Source: Euglena gracilis
Taxonomy: Eukaryota; Euglenida; Euglenophyceae; Euglenales
Reading direction: 5' to 3'
Length of the DNA stretch: 64,000 bases
Assembly (NCBI GenBank): GCA_039621445.1
Contig: CP154954.1
Span: 56,876,433-56,940,432, forward strand
In this document: positions 22,877 through 33,716 of the stretch, piece by piece
Layout of the letters: each line of letters opens with the position of its first letter
Numbering within the stretch: position 1 is the stretch's first letter
The notes under the pieces: generated by a model
Databases searched by the model: none
What the model saw: only the letters and a program-made list of their open reading frames with translations
Told to the model about the DNA's origin: nothing
Translations under genes and position numbers: made by a program

Positions 22877-23156
22877 CTCACTGACTTCGTCAGTGAGGGT
22901 TTTTCAGATTCGGCGAACATGGTCGCAGAGGTTTGTTCTGCTGGCTCTGCCAGCAGAATCATTGAGGATTTTTCAGATTCGGTGAACATCGTGGCAGAGA
23001 TTTGTTCCGCTGGCTCTGCCAGCAGAATCAGCGCAAAGTTTTCAGATTCGGCTGACATCGCAAGCAAAGGTTGTTTCACTGACCCAGTCAGTGAAAATTT
23101 TTCAGAGACGGTGGACACGGTCACAGAGATTTGTTCTGGTGGCTGTGCCAGCAGAA
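22877..23156 (+). other. Array of five RNA-hairpin modules in the gag leader
   Basis: Hairpins at 22,877-22,897, 22,936-22,958, 23,005-23,027, 23,074-23,096 and 23,134-23,156 are spaced 60-69 bp apart. Stems are 9-10 bp around 3-nt loops: three are perfect and two have one mismatch. Two stem types are used, with compensated differences (CACTGAC/GTCAGTG and CTGCTGGC/GCCAGCAG). The array lies just after the PBS and overlaps the start of gag, where packaging or dimerisation signals usually sit; that role is inferred. Confidence 0.7.
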
Positions 23157-26100
23157 TAGTGCACGAGGACAGTTTCACCAACCCAGTGGTCTGTGAATTT
23201 TCAGAAGAATCTGCAGAAATCTGCTCGTTTCACAGCCAATCTGTCCGAGTTTCAGATTGTGGTGAAAATTTTCTGAGATCTGTGGCAGAAAGCTGCATTC
23301 AGAACGAAAAGGAAACTGAATTTTCTGCAGCCCAGTTTTCAGAACCTGTGGCATCATTGCAAATCATGATGGAATCTGTGACAGAAAACAATTTTCAGGC
23401 TGCAGAAACTTTATCGGCTTCAGGATTTTCAGAATCGACACAGGAATCAGAATCTGATTCTGATTCGGGGAGGGGGTCATTTACATGCATTAGGCCCATC
23501 ACGGTGGTAGGGCCAGAAAATTTACAACTGGTTCCACTGCATGGCAGTGACGACGAATCAGACCCCCCAGATTGTGAAAGCGAAACAGAGGAAGAAAAAC
23601 AGGCTGAAAACGCCATAATTCAGGAAATGGTTATGCAGAGAATGAAAGCTGCTGGCATGTGGCCAGTAAATTTTTCAGGTTTTCAGCAAATTTCTGTGTC
23701 GTCACGAGACAGCAGCCCAGGGCCAGAACAAAAAATTTTGTGTTTAACAGCCCAGCCAGAACCATTGCTGTTAACACAGAGTTCAGAATCGCAGTCAGCA
23801 CAGCCAGCTGCAGCCCAGCTGCATGTTTTTCAGCCAGCCCAGCCGTTTTCGGCTGAGATATCTGTCCCAGCCCGGATGACTTCACAGGTTTTTCACCCAG
23901 CCCAGCAGTTTTCGGCTGGGTCATCTGTTTCAGCAATCATGGGGCCAGCCCAGATGACTTCACAGGTTTTTCAGCCAGCCCAGCAGTTTTCGGCTGGGTC
24001 ATCTGTTTCAGCAATCATGGGGACAGCCCAGATGACTTCACAGGTTTTTCAGCCAGCCCAGCCGTTTTCGGCTGAGATATCTGTCCCAGCCCAGATGACT
24101 TCACAGGTTTTTCACCCAGCCCAGCAGTTTTCGGCTGGGTCATCTGTTTCAGCAATCATGGGGCCAGCCCAGATGACTTCACAGGTTTTTTAGCCAGCCC
24201 AGCAGTTTTCGGCTTGGTCATCTGTTTCAGCAATCATGGGGCCAGCCCAGATGACTTCACAGGTTTTTCAGCCAGCCCAGCAGTTTTCGGCTGGGTCATC
24301 TGTTTCAGCAATCATGGGGCCAGCCCAGATGACTTCACAGTTTTTTCAGCCAGCCCAGCAGTTTTCGGCTGAGTCATCTGTTCCAGCAATCATGGGACCA
24401 GCCCAGAATCATGGGCAGGTTTTTCAGCCAGCGTTAACAGTGTCTTCAAACACAGGCCCAGCCCAGATTTTTCAGCCAATTCAGCCAGATTTTCCACAGA
24501 CCCAGCCACAGAATTTACAGCCAAACACCAGTTTTTCTGCAGAAACTGGGTCCGAAAACCCTGAAAATCAGCATGATGTGGAAATGGAATCGGGCTATGG
24601 CCAATCCGATGATGATTGGAACAATTGGGGTGAAGAAATCAGTTGCAAAATTGAATGTTTACACGGCAGACTTTTGGTGCAGGAAGGAAAAAATCCTGAA
24701 AAAACGGCTGAAAATCTGGTGGGGGAGGCAGAAAACAGGCTAAATCAGGCATTGGCCATGTCACAGGGGCAGACATTGAATCTGCTCAATGAGGCATTGG
24801 GCATGCATGATGGGCGAATGGCTGATCTCATTGCCATGGTGAAACGTGAAATTCAGGCTGAACTGAGTGCAACCGTAAACGACTTGCTTTTGCAGTTTCA
24901 GCAAAATGGTGAAATGGTGCAAAATCTGGCCCAATGCCAAAGGCATTTGTTGGGTGTGGAAATGGAACGGCAGTTTGCTGAAAAAGTGAAGAAAGTGGAG
25001 GATGGAGTAAACTCGTTTTTTGAGGCCAAGGTTGAGGGGTTGAGAAAAAATGAGAGGGATTTTTCTCAGAAACTGTCGATTTTGGAAAAATCTGTGAGGG
25101 AGATGCACGTGGTGGTGCAACAAGTGGGGGAGAAGGAAAAACAGCAGGAAATTGCTGTTAATCAGGTCAAATCTGCAGTCGGTGAGCTAAGCTCTGGCCT
25201 GGAGGGACGCTTTGGGATCATTTTTCAGCAATGCAAAGGTTTGGGGGAGACTGAGTGTGCCAAATTTCAGGCGCAGGCTGAGAAATTGAAGGAATTTTCA
25301 TAGTCCCTGGAGCGAGAGAGCAAAGCTCTGAATGATCGTTTGGGGAGGTTGGAGAATTTTCTGGGTCGGAAAGATTTTCCCATTGAGAAAGTCTGTGACC
25401 TGTTTAACAAGAGCGAGGAAACAATTCGGTTGGAGGTGCAAAGGGAGTTGGGGTTGCAAACGAGAAAGAATTTGGAGGTCATTATCAGTGAAATGTTGCA
25501 GGAAAGGTTGAGGCTGAGTGAAAGGGAGGGGCAGTTTGAGAAAGTTCGGGCTGAAATGGAAAATTCGATGAAACAGCAGGTTGGAGTTTTACTGCAACAG
25601 CAGTCCAGTGAACTTTTTAAAGAACAGCAGGAGCGGAAAAAATTGCAACAAAAGCTGGATTTATTTCAGGCTGAGTTTTTGGTGATGAAAAATCAGCAAG
25701 CTGAATCTGCCAAATCTGCGACAGTGGATCTGACAAAGGAAACGGGAGAAAAATCAGCTGGAAATTCAGAAATCGAGGAGTTTGATCTTTTTGGTTACAA
25801 CGATTTACCTGTGATCGAGAAAAATCCGGTTGAAATTGAAGGCTATGAATATGCTGAACCAGGATCACATGCGACACATGTCAGGCAGGTTTGTGCACGA
25901 CCTGTGGGGGCAGTGCCTGCAGGTGCAGGGCTGGTTTCATCAAATGCAGTGGCAACACATCAACTGATGAAAAACCTGGTGGCTCCAAATTTTTCTGGAC
26001 AGCCAAAAGACTGGTCGTCCTTTGTGCGGGATTGGGATCAATATTTCAGGACGTTGGTTATTTTGCAAAATGGACATATGTCTGATTCACTCAAGCTTCA

Positions 26101-27249
26101 GCTTTTTGCAATGACGCTGGACGACACAAATCAAAAGGAATTGCAATTCCGACTGGAATTGAACGGAAAAACATCTTTCGAGGAGGAATTTGACAGGCTT
26201 GAAGGGAAATATGCTGGAACTCAATCCGAGTGTGCCAGAAAAAAATGGTATGATGTGAACCTCGTGAACCAAGGGAAAATTACCGTACAGGAATGGCGAG
26301 ATTTTGTCATGAATTTTAGAATAGCCTGGAGACAGGTGAAAAGCGCCACTGACGATGAGGCAGAAAGACTGGTCAAGGGAAAACTGCCAAATTTCATTTT
26401 GCATTGGGTCGCCGATGAGGAGGAAAGGAAATCAACGTGTGGACCGAAAGTCAAAATGTACCCTGGAGTGCCTGCAACCGAGGAAAACATTATTTGTGCT
26501 GTGGAACGTGTCACTGGGGAAAAGCCCTGCAAGGTTTCGAAAGTTTCACCGCTGGAGTTCGAAGTCTTTTTGCCCAACACTACGATTTGCGACAAACTGA
26601 AAGAGGTCAGTGGGAAACCAATCACAGGCACGGATAAAAGGATCAAAATTGTGGAGGAACAGCCAAAAATGGGAGTTGAAGAAATTTTCCGTTTTGTTGA
26701 GCGAAAATTGTCTTCCAGGGATTCTCAAGACATGATACACAGTTCCAGGGAGCCAAATGCATTTGGAAACCGGAGTGCCAGGTCTGCTAAGGCAGATCGG
26801 GCCAAGGGGTCCAGGACACCCTCCCCAACACGGTCAGCCAAGGGGGGCGAAACGGTGGCAAAACCGTCCGTTGGAAAATCAGATTCACAGGTGGCAGCTC
26901 CTGCGACCAATGCAAACGTGAACCCCCCCGTGCAAAATCCAGTGCCAGTGGTTCGATCACAGTCATTGCCACCCCCCCAGCAATCGCAATTTGGCAATGG
27001 GGGGGATGGAGAAACGATTCTGGGTGGAATTCCAATGCCAATGCCAATTTTCAGGGAAATCAGTGGTGGCACTCAAATCAACAGAATTTTGATTCACAAT
27101 CTGGTGGTGGCAAAGGCAAAGGCAAAGGAAAGGGCAAAGGAAACAATTCTTGGGGGAATGGAAACAATGGAAATGACTGGTCTAGGGGAAAGGGCCAGGA
27201 CGGTGGAAAAGGCAAAGGCAAAGGAAGGGGGAAAGGAAACCGTTGCTAG
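22919..27249 (+). CDS. gag: Element 1 Gag (disrupted)
   Basis: One long frame runs from ATG 22,919 (the frame is already open in the LTR) and is interrupted by TAG at 24,191 and 25,301. The N-terminal part has short repeats of CSAGSASRI type. The middle (23,848-24,400) is about seven 26-residue repeats containing TSQVFQPAQQFSAGSS. Next comes a long coiled-coil-like region rich in E, K and Q, then a retrotransposon Gag capsid-type domain at about 25,970-26,500 (NFSGQPKDWSSFVRDWDQYF). After a slip in the G run near 27,000 the frame continues as a G/K-rich tail (GKGKGKGKGKGNNSWG) ending at TAG 27,247. No CCHC zinc knuckle is seen; the basic GK tail may bind nucleic acid instead, as in Element 2. 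The first TAG replaces a CAG present in sister repeats. Confidence 0.8.
23848..24400 (+). repeat. 78-bp coding tandem repeat in gag
   Basis: About seven units of 78 bp (some shortened to 57-63 bp) containing CAGATGACTTCACAGGTTTT and CAGCAGTTTTCGGCTG. The repeat encodes 26-residue units. One unit carries CAG to TAG at 24,191. Confidence 0.9.
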
Positions 27250-28130
27250 GATAGCCGGGGTGGACCGTTGGGGGCAGGAGCCGCCCCGGGCTCGCATACC
27301 CAGCCCCACACAAAGACATACGCAAATCCCGGGTGGCAAGAAAAATCTCGTGCGAGTGAAAACGAAAGCACGATGAAAAATCTGCCATCCCGGGAGATAT
27401 CTACACAAGGTGTGTCCAGTGTGTCGGGTGTGTGTGTGCGTGACGTGCAAATCTGTGACTCGGCCCAAATCTGTAAAAAATCAGATCCCATAAGGGATCG
27501 TGCACAGCCTTCCGTAAAGAAAAGAGCTTTAGACCTTTTTTGCGGTAAAGGCTCGGTTGGGGATTGCCTGAGAGAGCAGGGGTTTAAGGTTGTGTCAGTG
27601 GACATAAACCCCAGATTTAACCCAACCCACTGTGCAAATATTTTGGAGTGGAGATATTGGAGGTACCCCCCCGGATATTTTCAGATCATTGCTGCGGGGG
27701 TGCCCTGTACAGAATATAGCTTGGCCAAAACACTGGGAGTCAGAAATTTCGAGGGGGCAGATCGGCTGGTCAAAAAAACTTTGGAGATTGTGGAATATTT
27801 CAAACCAAAGTTGTGGTGGATTGAAAATCCCCGTCATGGACTTTTGCGGAAAAGACCCTGTGTTCAAAATCTGACTTTTGTTGATGTTGATTATTGTCAA
27901 TTTTCAGATTGGGGATATCAAAAACCCACCCGAATCTGGGGGAGCGAAAATCTGAGCAAGCTACAAAACAAACTTTGTGATGGCCAGACCTGCCCGAATT
28001 TGATTCCTGCGGGGAGGAGTCACCGAGAAAAGTTGGGAGGATATGGAATGACAGTTGGCACCCAAAAAAATGGAGGATGCCCAAACAACTGGTGGAGTAT
28101 TTGTTAACCGTGTTGGAACGAAAAAGCGGA
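27250..28130 (+). CDS. Element 1 cytosine-C5 DNA methyltransferase domain
   Basis: The frame continues from Gag after TAG 27,247; the catalytic domain starts at about 27,518. Motif I is LDLFCGKGSVGD (SAM binding). Motif IV is AAGVPCTEYS, holding the catalytic Cys in a PC pair, and the motif VI equivalent is WWIENPRHGLL. A DVDYCQFSDWGYQKPTRIW segment follows. This arrangement matches small single-domain C5 methyltransferases of phages and large DNA viruses rather than multidomain host DNMTs. The last part (PKQLVEYLL) is reached through a one-base slip in the A run at about 28,064. It is fused into Gag-Pol between Gag and protease, so it would be packaged with the polyprotein. Whether it is active is unknown; the first Pro of the usual PPC is Val here. 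Confidence 0.85.
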
Positions 28131-28179
28131 TATCGTAGGGAGGATTATGCTGTTAGGAAAGTTTGTATGGAGGAAATTG

Positions 28180-28532
28180 AGAAGGAATTTCGGGTTAAGG
28201 CGGAACGGGATTGTTTTGCAACCAGCCAAAATGCCAGGTGTGAAAAGTTTTACGGGGAGGATGATGATGCCATGAAAAAGGATTGGGGGGCGGAGGAAAC
28301 GTTGTGGATGAACCCCCCCTGGACTTTGTGGCCTGAGGTGGCTGAAAAATTGCAAAATTCCAATTGTCGGGCAATTTGTATTTGCCCAGACTGGAGTAGG
28401 AGGTGGGTGAAAAATCTGGTGGCTATGGCTGTCAAAAAGATTTATTTTCCCAAGGGGACAAAGTTGTTTGAGGCAGGTTGGGAGGATTTTGAGGGGTACC
28501 CGTTGGGGTGTGTGGGCCTTGTTGATCGATAG
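28180..28532 (+). CDS. Element 1 Dam-like (N6-adenine) methyltransferase domain
   Basis: In the ORF 28,077-28,532 the stretch DCFATSQNARCEKFYG is followed by LWMNPPWTLWPEVAEKL and CICPDWSRRWVKNL. This matches the Dam-like domain best known from DIRS and related elements, where the NPPW motif stands in place of the D/NPPY/W catalytic motif of N6-adenine methyltransferases. A DIRS-like copy with the same NPPW domain lies next door at 35,859. The frame ends at TAG 28,530, and protease resumes in another frame. Activity is not implied. Confidence 0.65.
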
Positions 28533-29190
28533 AAGGCAACCCTCCCAGGGGGGGGCAGCCCCAGGGAAGAAAAAATTGGTGCGGCTGAAAAAAAGAATGT
28601 TGAGGGGGACAAAAACTCGTGGAGAAGCAAAGAAACTCGGGGAGGACAGACAACTTCTGTTAAAAACCCAGATTCGGTTGGCAAATGGGGAGGAAAAAAC
28701 GGCCAGAATTTTGATTGACACGGGAGCGGAGGCAAACCTCATTCGACAAGGGTTGATAGGGGACCACCTAATGTATCCTGCTAAGGACCCGTTAAGGTTT
28801 GAAACTGCCAATGGGCAAACTTTGGCGGGGGGGGAGCAGATGTGCTAAGGTGAAAATGATCCTTCAACAAAATTGGAATGAGGAAATGGAAATTGAGTGT
28901 GTGGAATATGAGGTTGAATTTTATGAGGCAAACATCAAAGTTGATGCAATTCTTTCTTATCCATGGTTGGCAGAAGCAAAACTGGGAATTTTTCCACACC
29001 ACAAGGCGTTGGTGAAAGACAGCCCCGACCTGATTTTTTTGCGGGGTGTTGAAAGACGGAGGGGTCCGCAAAAATTCAGGGATGACACAAATTTTTCAGT
29101 GGACAATGTGACTGTGGCGGACGGGTCTTCGTTTGGGTTGCAAAAACTTGGTCTTTGTTTGCCATTGGAAGGGTTGGACCAGGAATTGTA
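28533..29190 (+). CDS. pol: Element 1 aspartic protease region
   Basis: Retropepsin-type signature ARILIDTGAEANLIRQGL at about 28,708-28,760, with DAILSYPWLAEAKLG downstream (about 28,945-28,985), the usual second half. The frame shifts in the G run at about 28,827-28,835 and meets TAA at 29,189. It cleaves the polyprotein in functional relatives. Confidence 0.8.
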
Positions 29191-29194
29191 ATTT

Positions 29195-31170
29195 TTGAGC
29201 GATGAGGACCTGGGGGAGGTAGCCACAAATTTGGAGGGAAGTGACCCCCCAGTGCAAGTTATCAACCGAATGATAATTGCAAGGGAGGGGGAGGACAAAA
29301 AAGAGGATGAACGGGTGGTTAAGTTGAGGGAACAAGTTTTGGAAGATTACCGGGGGACGGTATTTCGGTCATCGCCATTTCCAGACCCCCCCGAAAGAGG
29401 ACAATATGGTTATGCATACATACCTTTGAAGGAGGGGGCAAAGCCAACCAGACAGAAGCCTTTTTTCATGCACGGTGAGAGGAAAGAGGCACTTGAAAAA
29501 TCACCCAAGACTGGCTCGACAAAAAATACATTGAGCCAGCCACAGCCAAAAATTCTGAATGGCTGTCCCAGACTTTTCCAGTTCCAAAAAAATGCAACGA
29601 TTTTCCTTGGAGGGGGGTGGTGGACCTCAGGGGGCCAAACAGCCAAACAAGGCGATGCAACTACCCCCTACCCAAAATTGAAGACATTTTGGTCAATCAT
29701 GGTGCAAACCAAATGTTTTCGATCATCGATTTGAAGCAAGCTTTTCACCAACAACCTTTACACCCAGAAAGTCGACCCATAACGTGTTGTTTTACCCCCA
29801 AAGGCATTTTTCAGTGGAGGGTGAACGTAATGGGTTTGACAAATGCCCCCCAGCAATTTCAGCAAATGATCGATGACCGTTTGACACCAGTAAGGGATAT
29901 CGCCACAGGGTATATAGACGACATACTGGTGGGGACAACGGTCGGGGAAGGGGAGGATCTAGTGGGGGCACATGAAAAAGATTTGAGGAGGGTGTTGGAA
30001 GTGCTCAAAACAGAACTTTTGGTGGCTGATGAATTCAAAGCCAAACTTTTTGTGGAGGAGGTTGAATTTTGTGGACAAATTTTAGGAAACGGGACTAGGA
30101 GGCCTGCACCGGGTAAGTTACGAGCGATCGAAAAGTGGGAGGTTCCAAAAACAATTACGGCTTTGAGAGCCTTTTTGGGATTCACAAATTATTACAATGC
30201 ATACATTCACATGTATGCGGAAGTAGCTGCCCGGTTGCAAGACAAATTGAAAGTCCCCAGGGAGGTGGGAAAGAAAGGAAGTCGAAAACCTGTGGAATTT
30301 GATGGGGAGGATTTAAAAGCTTTTGAGGAGCTGAAAAAAAGGTTGTGTTCGGGCCTGATGTTGCAACGGGTAGACCCAGATAAACCCTTTGTGTTAAGGG
30401 TTGATGCTAGTGGGTATGCCGTGGGGGCAACGTTAGAGCAAATGAAGGAGGGGGGAGGAAGACCCACAGCCCAGGATGTGATTGAGAAAAAAACTGTGCC
30501 AGTGGCTTTTATGTCTCGAAAATTGACCGAGGGGCAAAGAAAATGGACCCCCAGGGAGTTGGAGACGTATGCCATAATTTTGGCACTACAAAAATGGGAA
30601 AGTTGGATTGGATTGCAACCCGTTTTGGTTTTAACCGACCACCAAAGTTTGGAATCTTGGACAAGGGAGGTCCTAGACACCCCCAGTGGTCCGGTTGGGA
30701 GGAGGGCGAGATGGCATCAAATTTTCTCCAAGTATGATTTGACGGTGGGATATATCCCGGGTAAAGAAAATACCATAGCCGATATCCTTAGTCGGTGGGC
30801 ATACCCAGCTTCACAGGCCCTAAGGGATATAAGTAAGCATGGGTCGGCCGAAGACAAGGATGAAATGGAAAATTTTATCCGGGAAGAAAAAGAAGAGGAA
30901 AAACAGTGTTTGGAGATAAGAATCAAAAACCAGCCCAATTTACGTAATGCCTGGATACGGGGGGTGACAACCCGTAGTGGCAAAAACGTAACACCTGAGG
31001 AGGAAAAAGGAGAGTGCACAAGGAGGGGAACCGAGGGTGGGGTAGACCCAGGAGGAAAAGACACCCCTGTGGACACCCACTCACAAGGACCCAGGAAAGA
31101 AAAGAAACTAGTTCATTTTTGGGATGAGAAAGTGGGGGGGGGAGACGACCCCTGTCCCGGAGACGGCTGA
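29195..31170 (+). CDS. pol: Element 1 reverse transcriptase and RNase H
   Basis: RT runs from about 29,430 to 30,160 with MFSIIDLKQAFHQQPL, NVMGLTNAPQQFQQMI and the catalytic YIDDILVG (residues 99-106 of the 29,617 ORF). A connection region with TALRAFLGFTNYYNAYIHMY follows. RNase H starts at FVLRVDASGYAVGATLEQM and includes VLTDHQSLESW, ending near ENTIADILSRWAYP. One base is missing from the A run at about 29,500, separating RT N-terminal codons (29,195-29,734 frame) from the rest. The ORF ends at TGA 31,168 before the integrase frame starts. Confidence 0.9.
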
Positions 31171-32342
31171 AAGTTCGAGGGGGGACACTCGTATGGAAGT
31201 GGGGGACGCCCTGCCAAGTACGACCCCTAAGGATATTAAGCCCGTATTGGGAGCGTGATTGGGGGGAAGCATATTCCCGATGCCCCACATGGAAAGAAAA
31301 ATGGGTAGCTACCAAAGGCGATTCAATTTGGCCAAAGGGCTTCAAAGTGCTAAATGGCCAGTTGTTTTTTGAAGAAAAGTTGTGTGTGCCTGAAAGTTTT
31401 CAACACTTGGTGATTCAAGAAATTCACGAGTTTTTGTGGCACGTTGGCCCTGAAAAAGTTTGGAAACACATGGCAATCAGTTTTGTTTGGGCTGATGAAA
31501 AGGCTGCAAAACAACTCAACCATAATTGCAGCAAGAATTGTTCCACATGCCAAGCGAGTGTGAGGGGGGAGAGTTTGAAAGGACCGATCGAGTCCACACC
31601 CATACCCCCAGCACTAATGACAAGTGTTGCCATCGATTTGTTTCGAATGCCAAGGGTTTTACACGACGGGGGGGAGTATGACACCCTAGCCCTTTGTGTG
31701 GATAGGCATTCAGGATGGATTGTGGGGGTTGCATGCAAGGACAAGGGATTAACCGGTGCCAAGTTGGCTAAGGAAATGGTGAAAAATCAGTGGAGGCCTT
31801 TTGGGGTTCCCTCGGTCATCTCAAGTGACCAAGGGAGCCATTTCACAAGCACTTGGTGGAAAAACATGTGTGCACTCTTGGGGATTAGGCAAGCATATTC
31901 CCAAGCATACCACCACCAAGCAAACGGGAGGGTTGAGAGAGCCGGAGAACAGGTAATGGAGGTGTTGAGAAAATTGTACGTGGAGGAAAAAATTAATGGG
32001 GTTGAAGCTTTACCCCAAGTTTTGGACCGAATTCATGACGTAAAGGGGGAAAGCGGATTGAGCCCATATGAAATTGTGACTGGAAGGGAAAGACCATTGG
32101 CAGGGGTACCCTACCAACCACCCAAAGAATGTGAGGATTCGGTGGAGTTTTTCCGAAGGATGCAAGACATTGATGGGAGGGTGGCTAGGATACTCAACAA
32201 AAAGCATGAGGAGGGGGTGGCAAGGATAAATAAGGGGAGGAAAGAAATGGAACCCCTAAAGGTGGGGACGACGGTTTGGTATAGGAGACCCGAGGGGTCG
32301 GGTGAGAAGCTTGACTCTAGGTGGGTGGACCTGGGGTCGTGA
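31171..32342 (+). CDS. pol: Element 1 integrase
   Basis: Pol resumes in another frame from about 31,254 (RDWGEAYSRCPTWKEKW). The HHCC zinc domain has H27, H32, C65 and C68 counted from Met 31,347. The catalytic triad is D97 (VAIDLF), D161 (SSDQGSHF) and E197 (GRVERAGE), all present. The C-terminal part continues to 32,342, where a base appears missing in a G run. Integrase inserts the cDNA into the genome. Confidence 0.9.
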
Positions 32343-32726
32343 AGGGAAGAGAGGGGGAACGAAGTTATGTAATCGAAATGAAACCTGGGGTAGAGACAAA
32401 AGCTCATAGGAGTTTTTTTGAAGGAATATCTGGAACCCCAAGTTGAAGGTAAGGGGGTGCCTCTTTTTTATTATAAACGGACCGAAAAAGAAGAAGACGC
32501 ATTACCTGATGAGTGGGAGGTGGAAAAAATTCTAAGGCACCGAAAAGGAAAAGATGGAAAATGGGAATTTTTGACCAAGTGGGTCGGATATGAGGACGGG
32601 GAGGAGACCTGGGAACCGGCAGGAAATTTCATTCACCGTTTCAGTGGAGAGTTTGTAAAGTATTGTCGTGAGAAAAAAGTGAAAATGGACATAATGTCCG
32701 AACTAAAAATTGATGGTGGGCCGTAG
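32343..32726 (+). CDS. pol: Element 1 integrase C-terminus and chromodomain
   Basis: After two compensating one-base slips (near 32,325 and in the T run at 32,413) the frame encodes DEWEVEKILRHRKGKDGKWE, FLTKWVGYEDGEETWEP and a helical tail ending at TAG 32,724. W-E-V-E-I at the start and the FLTKWVGY...TWEP core define a chromodomain. This places the element in the chromoviruses, where the domain targets integration to marked chromatin. Confidence 0.9.
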
Positions 32727-33164
32727 GCTCTAAGGTGAGCCATAAGGCCCTGTCCAAGGCTCTACGGTGAGCCCAATGGGAAGGCAAAGTGCTGTTTTTA
32801 AAATTCAAAAACCCGATTTGCACGTCCGTGTGGGTGTGAGTGCACGTACACACGCATGAGCGTGTAAATGGGAGAATGTACAAATGCAAGAATTGGCAAG
32901 GAGAATGGAAATTGGGGAAAAAGGCCCCGCAAGTGGGCCGGGGCACCTCAGTATATTCGCCGCCGCATTGCTGTTGTACTCGCCCCACTGCGCTTATATT
33001 TGCCCCACCGCATTTATATTTGTATTTGTACTCGCCCCACTGCGCCTATATTTGCCGTCCTCTCCTCTTCTCTCCCGGTGTTGTAGGTTTGGAGATTGAT
33101 TCTTTGAGATGATGGGTTACATTGTGTTTGGGTGTTCTTGGTCACATAATGAGCCCCCCTTCGG

Positions 33165-33450
33165 TTGGACAAAAATCCCCCCAGCCCGAGGAGGGGGGGG
33201 GGGGCTTGAATTTTTAAAAATCCCCCCGGCCCGAGGAGGGGGGGGGCGCTTGATTTTTGGACAAAAATACCCCCGGCCCGAGGAGGGGGGGGGGCGCTTT
33301 AATTTTTTAAAAAAATCCCCCGGCCCGAGGAGGGGGGGGGGGGGCTTGAAGAATTTGAATCAAAAAACCCCCCGACCCGAGGGGGGGGGCGCCAACCGAA
33401 TTTTTACCAAAAATCCCCCGACCCGTTGGAAAGGGGGGGGGCAGATCTTG
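33165..33450 (+). repeat. G/C-homopolymer tandem repeat in Element 1 3' untranslated region
   Basis: Six imperfect units of about 50-58 bp, each with AAAAATCCCCC, GGCCCGAGGAGG and a long G run. The array lies between pol and the polypurine tract. Element 2 has a much larger array of different sequence in the same relative place. Confidence 0.8.
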
Positions 33451-33705
33451 GTGAAGACCCTCATTCCACCCGTGAGAAGCGGGGGGTGGCAGCCAAATAT
33501 CCATTGGTTGGTGAACCAAGTCTCTCCCAAAGGTTTGAAGGCACTTGAAAGCCATAGTCCCTGAAGTTTGTTTCCCATTTGTTGGTTCAAGGGAGCATGT
33601 GTTGGACATAGGCTTTGTGTGGAGTGCCGATTGGAGGAGTTCTCCCCGCTTTGTTGAGGAAAAGCGGGGGGGGGGGACGAGTTTTTGGTGTCCGACTAAG
33701 GTCGC

Positions 33706-33716
33706 AAGGGAGGGGG
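33706..33716 (+). promoter_or_regulatory. Element 1 polypurine tract
   Basis: AAGGGAGGGGG lies immediately upstream of the 3' LTR, the expected primer for plus-strand DNA synthesis. Confidence 0.85.
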
